Assembly: GCA_028829895.1 (NCBI GenBank)
Contig: CM054179.1
Span: 38,797,117 to 38,861,116, forward strand
DNA: 64,000 bases
DNA from: Sinotaia quadrata
Lineage: Eukaryota; Mollusca; Gastropoda; Architaenioglossa; Viviparidae
Direction: 5' to 3'
Part shown: one piece after another, positions 25,001-38,700 of the stretch
How positions within the stretch are numbered: position 1 is the first letter of the stretch
Layout: each line of letters opens with the position of its first letter
Position numbers and translations under genes: made by a program
Notes under the pieces: model-generated
The model's database searches: none
What the model saw: only the letters and a program-made list of their open reading frames with translations
What the model was told of the DNA's origin: nothing

Positions 25001-26675
25001 CTGACATAGACATGGCTGTGCACATTGCAGACCATAGTGGTTTGCATCACAGTCTGAAAATAACAGAAAGGTGTATCAATTTTACATTTGTATCTCATTC
25101 TGAACAGAAAGGTGTACCAATTTTACATTTGCATCTCAGTCTGAACAGAAAGGTATACCAATTTTACATTTGCACCATAGTGTAAACAGAACAGAAAGGT
25201 GTACCAATTTTACATTTGCATCTCAGTCTGAACAGAAAGGTGTACCAATTTTACATTTGCATCTCAGTCTAAACAGAACAAAAAGGTGTACCAATTTTAC
25301 ATTTGCATCTCAGTCTGAACAGAACAGAAAGGTGTACCAATTTTACATTTGCATCACAGTCTGAACAGTACAGAAAGGTGTACCAATTTTACATTTGCAT
25401 CTCAGTCTGAACAGAACAAAAAGGTGTACCAATTTTATATGTGCATCATAGACTAAAATATAAATTTATTTTACCAGTTTTATATGTGCATCATAGACTA
25501 AAATATAAATTTATTTTACCAGTTTTATACTTTGCATCACAATTTAAAGTTAAGAAAAAAGTTGCCAATTTTACATTTGCCTCAAAGTCTAAAACCCAAT
25601 AAAAAAAATTACCAATTTTACATTTGCTTCAAAGTCTAAAACCCAATAAAATAGTTACCAATATTACATTTTTATCTCAGTCTAAAACCTAAAGTGTTAT
25701 CAATTTCACAAGTCTAAAAGGAAAAGACAAGTGTTACCAATTTGGGGTATACACAAAACACAATCAAGAACAAACATGTTTGTACCAAATGCAAATTATG
25801 ACTAATAATTAATTGGGAAAGTGTTGCGTCTGCTTAAAGGAAAGCAGCAGTGCCCATACATGAAAAAATTGTGGCTGAAACATTCATGCTGCCTGTGGGC
25901 ATGTTAGTAAAGATGATAGAGGTGAGGAAATGGAAGGTTATGGGATAACATTTTGTGCATTGTTTGCTTTAATATTCAGAATGCTGTCGAAGGTAAGAGA
26001 TAATCGAAATCGAATCTGAAAGTACAGTCAAAAAAATTAAAATGGACTCTGACAAGAAATTCCCTCCTGCATTTTTGGGAGACATTGTTTGAGTTCCTAT
26101 CCCCGACATAGACTAGGGGCGCAGTAACTCGTGCAACTTGTTGGCAGTTCATAACGACATGTTCATGTTCATAACGACAGAAGATAGCTTTTACCAACTT
26201 GCAACGGCACAAGGAATTTTGAAGCAATTCTATGCAAGATCACAATTCACTGTTTGTCCAAAGGGCTTAGTCACAGATGAAGCCATTCCTGACAATGAAA
26301 TACCTCTTCAATCTGCTGCTACCACTTAATCTACAGGAAGCGGCCAAGGATTTGTGTGGTGTGTATGCAAAAATTGCCAAATTGCCAAAATTTGCAAAGC
26401 CAGTGTGTAAGAAAGAAAATTAAGTGCAATTCAAAATGCCATTCTAGCCTTCCTTGTTGCAACAAAGTAATTTTCCCACCAAGAATATTTCCTTCTTAAA
26501 GGCCTTTCCAATGTGCGCATTCCACACTTTGCCTAAATAGTAAATGCCATTCTTTATAATGACTAGGCATTTTATACAATACCTAGGCAAACTATGTAAC
26601 AACATATATATTTCACACATTGCCTCAAAACGACCATCATTATATACAATGCCTGGTTTTCACACATTACCAGTT

Positions 26676-26752
<77 letters not shown>

Positions 26753-29700
26753 ATTATTTCATTATAGGTATGATATGATTGCAGAAGTATATCTGCTAAT
26801 AACTGGCAATAAAGAATGACACATTAATGTCTGCATGTGGCACAAACCATATTCCTATTATAGTTTTGAGAACATTTACAATGTAAAGATGAAACTTGTC
26901 CCAGGAGAGTTTCATATGATCAAGGACATGATATTTCTGTAATTAAATTCTAAGAAAAATAATCAGCTCACAAATAAATTTTTCATGTCAAGAATTTTGT
27001 TTTGAAGCTTTTGATTATATAGGAAGGACTTTCGAATGAGATATAATACATATTTTACATTTCTGTTCATGATAGGTAGGCTTTCATACAAAATATATTT
27101 ATTACACTTTGGTTCATATGAAATGAGCTTTCACCAAAGATATATCTATGATCTTCTGTTCATGAGCAGAGAGCTTTCACATGATATATTTATTGATCAG
27201 AACTGACTGACATTCCTAAGTGTAAAGCAAAGCTCTTTGTACAGCAAATGTGTTTGTTGCAATAGGTGACATTAATAATACAATGACCGTATATGGATGA
27301 CTGAAACTGACTTTGGTCACATCTTTGTCCAGTTTTGCCTGCATCACACTGGCACAAACCATTGCGGAAGTCACACATCTGGTTTGAACAATCACAAACT
27401 TGGTTGCAGTTTTTGCCATAGTTAACATTTTGCACACAGGCTGAAAATACAAAGCACACAATTATTCAAATGCAAGACTCAAACAACTACAACACTGGTA
27501 TAATATTCAGCAACGATTTAAATACTGTCAAGTGTGTGGTTTTGTGCTCATAAGTAAATTTATACTTTTAAAAGCAATATATTAGACTATAAAGTTAGAA
27601 AATACTCATCTACAATAGTGATAGCTGTTTATAAATTATAATTTTGCTTTCATTAGCATATTTATACTTTTAAAAGCAATATCTTACAGACTATAAAGTT
27701 AGAAAATACTCATCTACAATAGTGATAGCTGTTTATAAATTATAAAATTATAAACAGTAATTTTACAGTTTCAATAAACTAAAAAATAATCAAAATTCAC
27801 CTGTATTCTTTCTTGTTTAATAGGTCAGGATACATTAATAAGCAAAGAAAAATTCTAAGAAGTGACTGAAAATTTATAACATAAAGAGTGAATGATCTAT
27901 ACTTTAGTAGTATGTCACTGTGTCATCACCAAAGTGGTATGATACCTGTCAATGAGCATCACTTTAGTGGTACAGGATGTAACAAATTCTGACCATCAAA
28001 CATGTAAAACAAAGATTATCTGACCAACTCAAATGCTGCCTGCCTGAAAATTTACCCATTTTTTGTTAGTTGATCTAAAGAGTTCTCTATATCTGAAAAG
28101 AGTTCAATTTGTTCAATCCTAAAATAACTTCAATCATCAAACAGTCACCTAAATAGTGGTGTTAATTACATATATTAAAAATATCCATCGATAAACTTGA
28201 ATCTTAAAGATGTTTTGAGAGTCAATTTATCTGAAAAAGCCTTCCTTCAATGTAAATGCTTTCATCTGAAATCACAACTCACTCGTCTGGCACTGGTCTC
28301 CAGTGTATCCAGGCTCACAGTCACACCTGCCTATATTGTCACATGATCCATGGCCAGAGCACTGGCAGATCTGGGAGCAGTCAAGTCCAAATCGGTTTTG
28401 TGGGCATACTGTGCAAAAATCATTATTTAAATACATTTCAAATAATCATTCTGAATTAACAAGTACTTGCAAGCAAGCTAACCAAATAAGTTATGTGGGC
28501 ATATCATGCAATTTAAATAGATTTCAAGTAATCATTCTTGATTAACAACTATCACAAGCAAGCTAACCAAATAAGTTATGTGGGCATATCATGCAATTTA
28601 AATAGATTTCAAGTAATCATTCTTGATTAACAACTATCACAAACAAGCTAACCAAATAAGTTCTCTGGGCACATTGCAATTTAAATACATTTGAAATAAT
28701 TATTCAGAGTTAGAAAGTATTCTGTTTGTAGGTAAACTATGCTTAACAGATGCCAAGTGTTAAAATTTATTCTATTTGTAGGTAAAGTATTCTTAACAGA
28801 CATCAAGGGCTAGAAATTATTCTAGTTGTAGGTAAAGCATGAACAGACATTAAGAGCTAGAAAATATTCTGTTTGTAGGTAAACTATGCTTAACAGATGA
28901 CAAGTGTTAAAATTTATTCTATTTGTAGGTAAAGTATTCTTAACAGACATCAAGGGTTAGACATTATTCTAGTTGTAGGTAAAGCAAGAACAGACTTCAA
29001 GAATTATAAAGTATTCTGTTTGGAGGTAAACTATGCTTAACAGATGCCAAGGGTTAAAAATTATTCTAGTTGTAGGTAAAGCAAGAACAGACATCAAGAG
29101 TTAGAAAGTATTCTGTTTGGAGGTAAACTATGCTTAACAGACATCAGGAGGTAGAACTTATTCTGTTTGTAAGAGTATGTTTAGCAGACATCAGGAGTTG
29201 AAAATTATTTGTTTTAGGTAAAAGTGCTTAACCTCAAGGGTTATAAATTAAAGTTTGGTGGGACAAATCTTCGAAGTAGTGTTGAGGGAAGGGATGATGT
29301 TTTACAGGGTTTTGGATGAGAGAAGATGGAGACAGATAGGAAATGACCAAAGAGTTTTGGTAGGAGATAATATGCTTTTATTATTGTAAATGTTTACTAA
29401 ATTGGTTTCTTCAAATAATTTTATTCCCCAAAATATATACTTGTACAAGTGCAGGAGAAATGATCAAGCTGTTAATTTAATTTCTGAAAGTAATAACTGA
29501 ATAGAAGAATAATAACAATGGAAAAATTGTACCTACATGTACAGTTTGTGCCACTGAAACCAGGCAGACAAATACAACTGCCATCAATAGGACTGCACTG
29601 TGACATGGATAGGTCACACCTGCACTCGCCTGAACAATGCAGTCCAAATGTACCTTCTGGACAGCTTTGATCACATGCCTCTGTACAAGTAATAATTACA

Positions 29701-32700
29701 AATAAGTACACAATACATTAGGACATAATAAAAGGTGCATGACTTACTATGCCAAAGTTTATGTCACATGATTTATATGTACACAACTTACTAAGGTTGA
29801 TAACAGGTACAATACAATAAACAAAATATAGCAACAGGTACCCAGTACTCTAAGACATACAGATACACAGTACAATAAACTATTCTATAAAAAACATAAA
29901 CATAAACATATACATTAACATATGTAAATACAATTATAATTTTTTTTAAAGCATTAACTGTGAATCCTGTCAAATCATTCAGTTTGTTATCTGAGACAGA
30001 TACACAGTACCATAAGCTACACAACAATTATGTAAAATAATAAGCATGGAATTGTTAATTGTGAATCTTGCCAAAGCACTTACAGTCTGTTTGTTGAGAT
30101 GTCTGTTTTGATGTTTCCAGCTGCAGAGTAAATTTTACTGTGGATTTTTTAATAGCTGTGAGATGTAAGACTATCAATACATTAAGTAATGGTTTGCTGT
30201 TAATGTGAGATGTTGTAGTTGCTGCAAGACTATTAATTCATTCAGCAAGTATGTATGTTGTTCTCAATGTAGATGCCAGCAGACTACTAATTTAAACCAT
30301 GACTTTGTTGGCAGGATTTAACAACAGACTACTAATTTAAACCATGACTTTGTTGGCAGGATTTAACAACAGACTACTAATTTAAACCATGGCTTTGTTG
30401 GCAGGATTTAACAACAGACTGCTAATTCAAACCATGTACTTTTTTTGCAGGATTTAACAACAGACTACTAATTTAAACCATGTGCTTTTTTTGCAGGATT
30501 TAACAACAGACTACTAATTTAAACCATGACTTTGTTGGCAGGATTTTAAAAAAGACATTTTCATTTTCAATGAGCTCATATTAAAACATAAGTATTCCTG
30601 AACTCTAGAGTACTTTGGTAGAGTTTGTTTACAACTTGACTGTGTGGTTGTGACTACAGTGGTACCTCGCATAACTAACACCTCGCAGAACAAACGATCC
30701 GCATAACGAACGCCGCTGCAAATGCCTGCGTGACTTGCAGAACGAACTTGTTTCACATAACGAACCATATGTACACTGTGAAAACATTGTATTTCCCGGG
30801 AATAAATGGCCGAATCCGGCCAGTCATGTCTTGCTTGGCTCAGATGAAGACAGGGCATGTTTGTCCCCAGTTGATTGTCCTTTTTTCCTTGCTTTGATGT
30901 GTTTTTGCCATCTGTGTGAACTGTACATACGTGTGTGTGTGTCCTCATCATCCCACCTCCATTCCACCTCATCAACGCCTAACATCTTACCTCATCAACA
31001 CCTAACATCATACCCTGTTTTGGTGAGTGTCATTACTAGTGTTTTCCCCCCTGAACACTGCCCTGTCTTCATTTTCCCCTAATTTCTTTGATTTTTTGCA
31101 GTGTTCTGGAAGTGATTGCACGATTTCCTGTAGAAGTCTATGGGATATCGTGTTTCGCATAACGAACACCTCACATAATGAACGTACTGCTGTAACGAAT
31201 TGTGTTCGTTATGCGAGGTACCACTGTATAAACACATCACTATTGGTATGCCTGCCACATAAGCTAGATCCCAATGAATATCATTAACAGACATGCATTG
31301 GTCCGTTGAACTGGTCTTTGGCCCATGGATGTTCTGTTCTGGTGTTGCTTGCAGCTCAGTGCTCATCAAACCAACATCCAAGATAAAGTGCTGATCTGCT
31401 AGTAAAAATATACATGAGCTAAGAAATCGTCCTCATGTGTTTCCTGACAGAACACTCTTACCTTCATGCATTATATTTTTAAATATCATAAGTGAAATAT
31501 AACAATATATAGTTATGTTAAGAAATAAACATGAATATAATATTAGTTAGGCAAGCAAAACCACATAACCTTGGCAGTAATATATACAGAGGATGATTTC
31601 CTTCTGTATTGATAACTGGCAATATGTTTAGTAGTATAATTATACTTTGTTAACACTGGGAGCCAAAATATGTGTTCCTCAACTGTCAGCTGCATTTGAC
31701 TAATGATTTTCAGGTGAGTTTCTGGGACATTAATTCACGAGGCTGAGCTGTGCTTTGATTGGTCTATTGAGTCTGGAACATTCAGGTATGTTCCAGCCTG
31801 GGGATAAGGATCAGCCTTTCTAGAAGATAGGTTTACATGTAGTCTATTTTTAGAGGAGGGGTGGGTGAGCCATTATGTGACAGTGTGTGGGTGTGTGTAT
31901 GTGTGCACACATATATATAATATACAAACATTTGTACATTTGTGTATATATATACAAAATATATATAATATACAAAATATACTCTCCAGCTCATTAGCAA
32001 TTTTGTTTATATATATGTGTGTGTACAAATGTATAAATGTTTGTATATTATATATGTTGTGATGGGGTTGAGGATCGAGTGTAGTTGTTGTAGTTGTTGT
32101 TATATGGGTCACACTAGGATGCGAGGAGATGACTGGATGAACGATGACGATGATGATAAGACAGACAAGCAGACAATACCGCTACGGCAGCCACAGCAGG
32201 AGAGAGAGGCAGAACACGCAACACGTGTTTTACATTTTCATCTATCTTTATTTCAACGGCACACCGCCAGCGGACGACCAAGGATGACTCAGAGACAGAC
32301 ACTCTTTCTAGTTCTGCTACCAATGCCCAGACTTTAGGTGACTCTAATTGTAGTGGTTCACTCAAACCACACACGCTCATTATATCTTATGGGAGCGGGC
32401 CTCCCCGAAGCCCACGGGTTATGAAAATGAAAATCTAGCGTGGAAAGGCTTCTAAAAATAACTTTTGTGTTTCTTTACTTGCTTTCCACTATCAATTATA
32501 GCTATATGCCTAACAATTACATAATAATTCAAATATACAATAAAACTACTTTAATTATACTTTAATATACAGATCTTTTCATATATATAATCTAAAGAAT
32601 TAAACCTTTAATAAAATAAAATCTGTGTTGGCGGGCTTGAGGAAAAGCATTCACACACACATAAATTGCAAAATACACAAATACAATAACATTATTCATC

Positions 32701-35700
32701 ATACAAAAATACATTAATTAAAAATATAAACTATCTCCTTTCTAACTATATAAATATCAACGTCAATTACTAACTACCTAAAACAATATATAACAATAAA
32801 AACATATACTCTAACACAGCTAGCGTCAATATAGCGCGCGCTTTAAAACAAAGGGAGTGGTCATAAACAATAAAAGCACGCACTCACCGGTGATTCACAC
32901 TAGCGGCCGATGACCTACTTTGCTGCACGCGTGGGGATGCGACTATACACATACATACACGATGACACACACAAATACCTAAACAGGCTACATTATTCCC
33001 CCCTACTAAAAATAATCATGGTCCTCCATGATTCAAAGGTCTAGAACAAAAAGTCAACAAACAAATCACTAAACATACTAAAGTAATACCACTTTAACAA
33101 TCTCAAATGGAAACCTTTAAATACAAGAACTGTTCTATGGTTACTTTTGAATTCTGTCCATCCAATGCTTTATACCACTACCGAGACTTCTGATCACATC
33201 TGCTAAACCAGAGTTGCTTTACGCACAATGTAGAACAATGGGGTTGCTTTTAGGCTCCTCCCCTCACTGCTACATAACCTCTAGGAGCAATGTATAATAC
33301 TCACAAAATCAATACAGCATCACAGCTGTCAACTCACCAAAACTTTCCTGGAGCTTCCTCCTGCTCCTTTAAAACCTATATTGCAAACCTCAAAGGGCTT
33401 GACGCCAGTGCAGACAAGCAGGGTGCTTTTAAGCTCCTCCCCTCTTGTGCACCTACCTTGAGAGCAATATTTAAACAAAACTGCAGCATATCAGCTGTCA
33501 AAAAAAAGAACCAAAAAAGTAACCAAAATAAATACCTTCCCAGCACCCTGGCTCCAGTACACAATATGAATAAACAAATATCTGCTACACATCTAATCAG
33601 ACGAGACAACACGTAACAAAAGAAACGATTTCCAGCCAGCGTCCACAGTGACCTGACTAAAGCTAGCAACACATAGACCACTCACTAGGATGCAAACTAT
33701 CTTTTGCCAAACCTCAGTGATGAACTAGGGCTAGCCAAGGAATTCCAAATTCCTAACCCAGCGAAACTCTAAAACAAAAATACAACTACAAACTGTATTA
33801 CCACACGGGACATAAGTTCTTACTTAACAAAATAGATATTGCCACAAAAACTTACATTCCAATACCTATGCAATAACATCACACAGCAAAATAAATGCAC
33901 GCCCGAATTTAGCACAATTTCAATAAAACATCTAAATATCTATATATTCTTTCTTTTTTTTTTTAAAACTTAATCATATTCAATAATCCAAATTCGTAAT
34001 GCTGCACATTATTATCATAACATTCTGACTAAATAATCATATATATCAACATACAAATTAAACAATCTATATAACGTATCTAATACTAAAAAGTCATGAG
34101 TTTAAAGTCTTTCAGATAAAAGTCATATACGTTTAAAGCCTTTCAGGTGAAACAAGTTTTTGTGACACTTCTTTTTTTTTTAAAAACTTAATCATATTCA
34201 ATACAACTTTCTAATGCTGCACATTTTAGCCTAACTAAAATAATCACATAAACACACAAATTAAAATTAAAATCTACACTAAGTACTAGCACTAAAAAAA
34301 AGGTCACTTTGTGTCTTTCAAATAAAGCAAATGTTTGTGACACATTTTTTGTTGTTCCATTCTTCTTCTTTCTAAAAAAATGCTAATACCGTCCATACCT
34401 TTTTAACAAAGGGCACAAAGTTTGTGATTTATGTAGTTGAGTGAAAAATACGTCTTTAGCTTGTCCTGACCGTTTTTTTGTTGCTGTTGGTGATATCTGG
34501 CGTCCGTCATGCCACGAAGGATGATTGTCAGCGTGTTGTCAGCGCCATGCGGTGTGCTGTCACGGCCATGTCGGCTGCCTCTGCCGTCCCTCTCTGCCAT
34601 GAAGTTGGCGTCCGTCATGCCGTGATGGATGGTCGTTGGCGTTTTGTCAGTGCCATGCGGTGTGCTGTCACGGCCATGTCGGCTGCCACTGCCGTCCCTC
34701 TCTGCCATGAAGTTGGCGTCCGTCGTGCCGCGATGGATGGTCGTCGGCGTGTTGTTAGTGCCATGCGGTGTGCTGTCAGGGCCTGTCGACTGCCACTGCC
34801 GTCCCTCTCTGCTATGATGTTAATGGCTGCCGTCCGTCTGTCCAGCCAGAAAATGTTGTTTGGCCATTCCTCGCACCCTTTGGGCCCATCCTGCTCGCAG
34901 CGCCAATTTTGTTGTGATGGGGTTGAGGATCGAGTGTAGTTGTTGTAGTTGTTGTTATATGGGTCACACTAGGATGCGAGGAGATGACTGGATGAACGAT
35001 GACGATGATGATAAGACAGACAAGCAGACAATACCGCTACGGCAGCCACAGCAGGAGAGAGAGGCAGAACACGCAACACGTGTTTTACATTTTCATCTAT
35101 CTTTATTTCAACGGCACACCGCCAGCGGACGACCAAGGATGACTCAGAGACAGACACTCTTTCTAGTTCTGCTACCAATGCCCAGACTTTAGGTGACTCT
35201 AATTGTAGTGGTTCACTCAAACCACACACGCTCATTATATCTTATGGGAGCGGGCCTCCCCGAAGCCCACGGGTTATGAAAATGAAAATCTAGCGTGGAA
35301 AGGCTTCTAAAAATAACTTTTGTGTTTCTTTACTTGCTTTCCACTATCAATTATAGCTATATGCCTAACAATTACATAATAATTCAAATATACAATAAAA
35401 CTACTTTAATTATACTTTAATATACAGATCTTTTCATATATATAATCTAAAGAATTAAACCTTTAATAAAATAAAATCTGTGTTGGCGGGCTTGAGGAAA
35501 AGCATTCACACACACATAAATTGCAAAATACACAAATACAATAACATTATTCATCATACAAAAATACATTAATTAAAAATATAAACTATCTCCTTTCTAA
35601 CTATATAAATATCAACGTCAATTACTAACTACCTAAAACAATATATAACAATAAAAACATATACTCTAACACAGCTAGCGTCAATATAGCGCGCGCTTTA

Positions 35701-38700
35701 AAACAAAGGGAGTGGTCATAAACAATAAAAGCACGCACTCACCGGTGATTCACACTAGCGGCCGATGACCTACTTTGCTGCACGCGTGGGGATGCGACTA
35801 TACACATACATACACGATGACACACACAAATACCTAAACAGGCTACATTATTCCCCCCTACTAAAAATAATCATGGTCCTCCATGATTCAAAGGTCTAGA
35901 ACAAAAAGTCAACAAACAAATCACTAAACATACTAAAGTAATACCACTTTAACAATCTCAAATGGAAACCTTTAAATACAAGAACTGTTCTATGGTTACT
36001 TTTGAATTCTGTCCATCCAATGCTTTATACCACTACCGAGACTTCTGATCACATCTGCTAAACCAGAGTTGCTTTACGCACAATGTAGAACAATGGGGTT
36101 GCTTTTAGGCTCCTCCCCTCACTGCTACATAACCTCTAGGAGCAATGTATAATACTCACAAAATCAATACAGCATCACAGCTGTCAACTCACCAAAACTT
36201 TCCTGGAGCTTCCTCCTGCTCCTTTAAAACCTATATTGCAAACCTCAAAGGGCTTGACGCCAGTGCAGACAAGCAGGGTGCTTTTAAGCTCCTCCCCTCT
36301 TGTGCACCTACCTTGAGAGCAATATTTAAACAAAACTGCAGCATATCAGCTGTCAAAAAAAAGAACCAAAAAAGTAACCAAAATAAATACCTTCCCAGCA
36401 CCCTGGCTCCAGTACACAATATGAATAAACAAATATCTGCTACACATCTAATCAGACGAGACAACACGTAACAAAAGAAACGATTTCCAGCCAGCGTCCA
36501 CAGTGACCTGACTAAAGCTAGCAACACATAGACCACTCACTAGGATGCAAACTATCTTTTGCCAAACCTCAGTGATGAACTAGGGCTAGCCAAGGAATTC
36601 CAAATTCCTAACCCAGCGAAACTCTAAAACAAAAATACAACTACAAACTGTATTACCACACGGGACATAAGTTCTTACTTAACAAAATAGATATTGCCAC
36701 AAAAACTTACATTCCAATACCTATGCAATAACATCACACAGCAAAATAAATGCACGCCCGAATTTAGCACAATTTCAATAAAACATCTAAATATCTATAT
36801 ATTCTTTCTTTTTTTTTTTAAAACTTAATCATATTCAATAATCCAAATTCGTAATGCTGCACATTATTATCATAACATTCTGACTAAATAATCATATATA
36901 TCAACATACAAATTAAACAATCTATATAACGTATCTAATACTAAAAAGTCATGAGTTTAAAGTCTTTCAGATAAAAGTCATATACGTTTAAAGCCTTTCA
37001 GGTGAAACAAGTTTTTGTGACACTTCTTTTTTTTTTAAAAACTTAATCATATTCAATACAACTTTCTAATGCTGCACATTTTAGCCTAACTAAAATAATC
37101 ACATAAACACACAAATTAAAATTAAAATCTACACTAAGTACTAGCACTAAAAAAAAGGTCACTTTGTGTCTTTCAAATAAAGCAAATGTTTGTGACACAT
37201 TTTTTGTTGTTCCATTCTTCTTCTTTCTAAAAAAATGCTAATACCGTCCATACCTTTTTAACAAAGGGCACAAAGTTTGTGATTTATGTAGTTGAGTGAA
37301 AAATACGTCTTTAGCTTGTCCTGACCGTTTTTTTGTTGCTGTTGGTGATATCTGGCGTCCGTCATGCCACGAAGGATGATTGTCAGCGTGTTGTCAGCGC
37401 CATGCGGTGTGCTGTCACGGCCATGTCGGCTGCCTCTGCCGTCCCTCTCTGCCATGAAGTTGGCGTCCGTCATGCCGTGATGGATGGTCGTTGGCGTTTT
37501 GTCAGTGCCATGCGGTGTGCTGTCACGGCCATGTCGGCTGCCACTGCCGTCCCTCTCTGCCATGAAGTTGGCGTCCGTCGTGCCGCGATGGATGGTCGTC
37601 GGCGTGTTGTTAGTGCCATGCGGTGTGCTGTCAGGGCCTGTCGACTGCCACTGCCGTCCCTCTCTGCTATGATGTTAATGGCTGCCGTCCGTCTGTCCAG
37701 CCAGAAAATGTTGTTTGGCCATTCCTCGCACCCTTTGGGCCCATCCTGCTCGCAGCGCCAATTTTGTTGTGATGGGGTTGAGGATCGAGTGTAGTTGTTG
37801 TAGTTGTTGTTATATGGGTCACACTAGGATGCGAGGAGATGACTGGATGAACGATGACGATGATGATAAGACAGACAAGCAGACAATACCGCTACGGCAG
37901 CCACAGCAGGAGAGAGAGGCAGAACACGCAACACGTGTTTTACATTTTCATCTATCTTTATTTCAACGGCACACCGCCAGCGGACGACCAAGGATGACTC
38001 AGAGACAGACACTCTTTCTAGTTCTGCTACCAATGCCCAGACTTTAGGTGACTCTAATTGTAGTGGTTCACTCAAACCACACACGCTCATTATATCTTAT
38101 GGGAGCGGGCCTCCCCGAAGCCCACGGGTTATGAAAATGAAAATCTAGCGTGGAAAGGCTTCTAAAAATAACTTTTGTGTTTCTTTACTTGCTTTCCACT
38201 ATCAATTATAGCTATATGCCTAACAATTACATAATAATTCAAATATACAATAAAACTACTTTAATTATACTTTAATATACAGATCTTTTCATATATATAA
38301 TCTAAAGAATTAAACCTTTAATAAAATAAAATCTGTGTTGGCGGGCTTGAGGAAAAGCATTCACACACACATAAATTGCAAAATACACAAATACAATAAC
38401 ATTATTCATCATACAAAAATACATTAATTAAAAATATAAACTATCTCCTTTCTAACTATATAAATATCAACGTCAATTACTAACTACCTAAAACAATATA
38501 TAACAATAAAAACATATACTCTAACACAGCTAGCGTCAATATAGCGCGCGCTTTAAAACAAAGGGAGTGGTCATAAACAATAAAAGCACGCACTCACCGG
38601 TGATTCACACTAGCGGCCGATGACCTACTTTGCTGCACGCGTGGGGATGCGACTATACACATACATACACGATGACACACACAAATACCTAAACAGGCTA

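Larger units (their letters stand above)
25054..27311 (-). other. receptor intron with splice-site minisatellite and transposon debris
   Basis: It holds the 41-46 bp array (25060-25440), looser repeats to about 25720, a KRBA2-like pseudogene (26041-26466) on the opposite strand and a CA microsatellite. The remaining sequence has no recognised feature. Confidence 0.65.
32993..34909 (-). mobile_element. internal region of LTR element, copy 1
   Basis: 1917 bp without coding domains. It contains a duplicated segment with GCTCCTCCCCTC (about 33238-33335 and 33419-33500), a second duplicated segment starting with a T-run and 'acttaatcatattcaata' (about 33951 and 34171), and a 108-bp tandem repeat near the primer-binding site. 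Confidence 0.75.

Noticed and set aside
30657..31226. Single-copy gene candidate from 153- and 115-codon frames
   Set aside because: Both lie inside a TA-flanked inverted-repeat element and have no protein-family features.
33376..33681. Hydrophobic 101-codon frame that might suggest a membrane or envelope protein
   Set aside because: It lies in the non-coding interior of the LTR element, overlaps an open frame on the other strand and lacks any recognisable motif.
32017..38090. Open frames of 80-153 codons recurring at 2855-bp offsets
   Set aside because: They recur because the LTR element is duplicated; none shows gag, protease, RT or integrase motifs.
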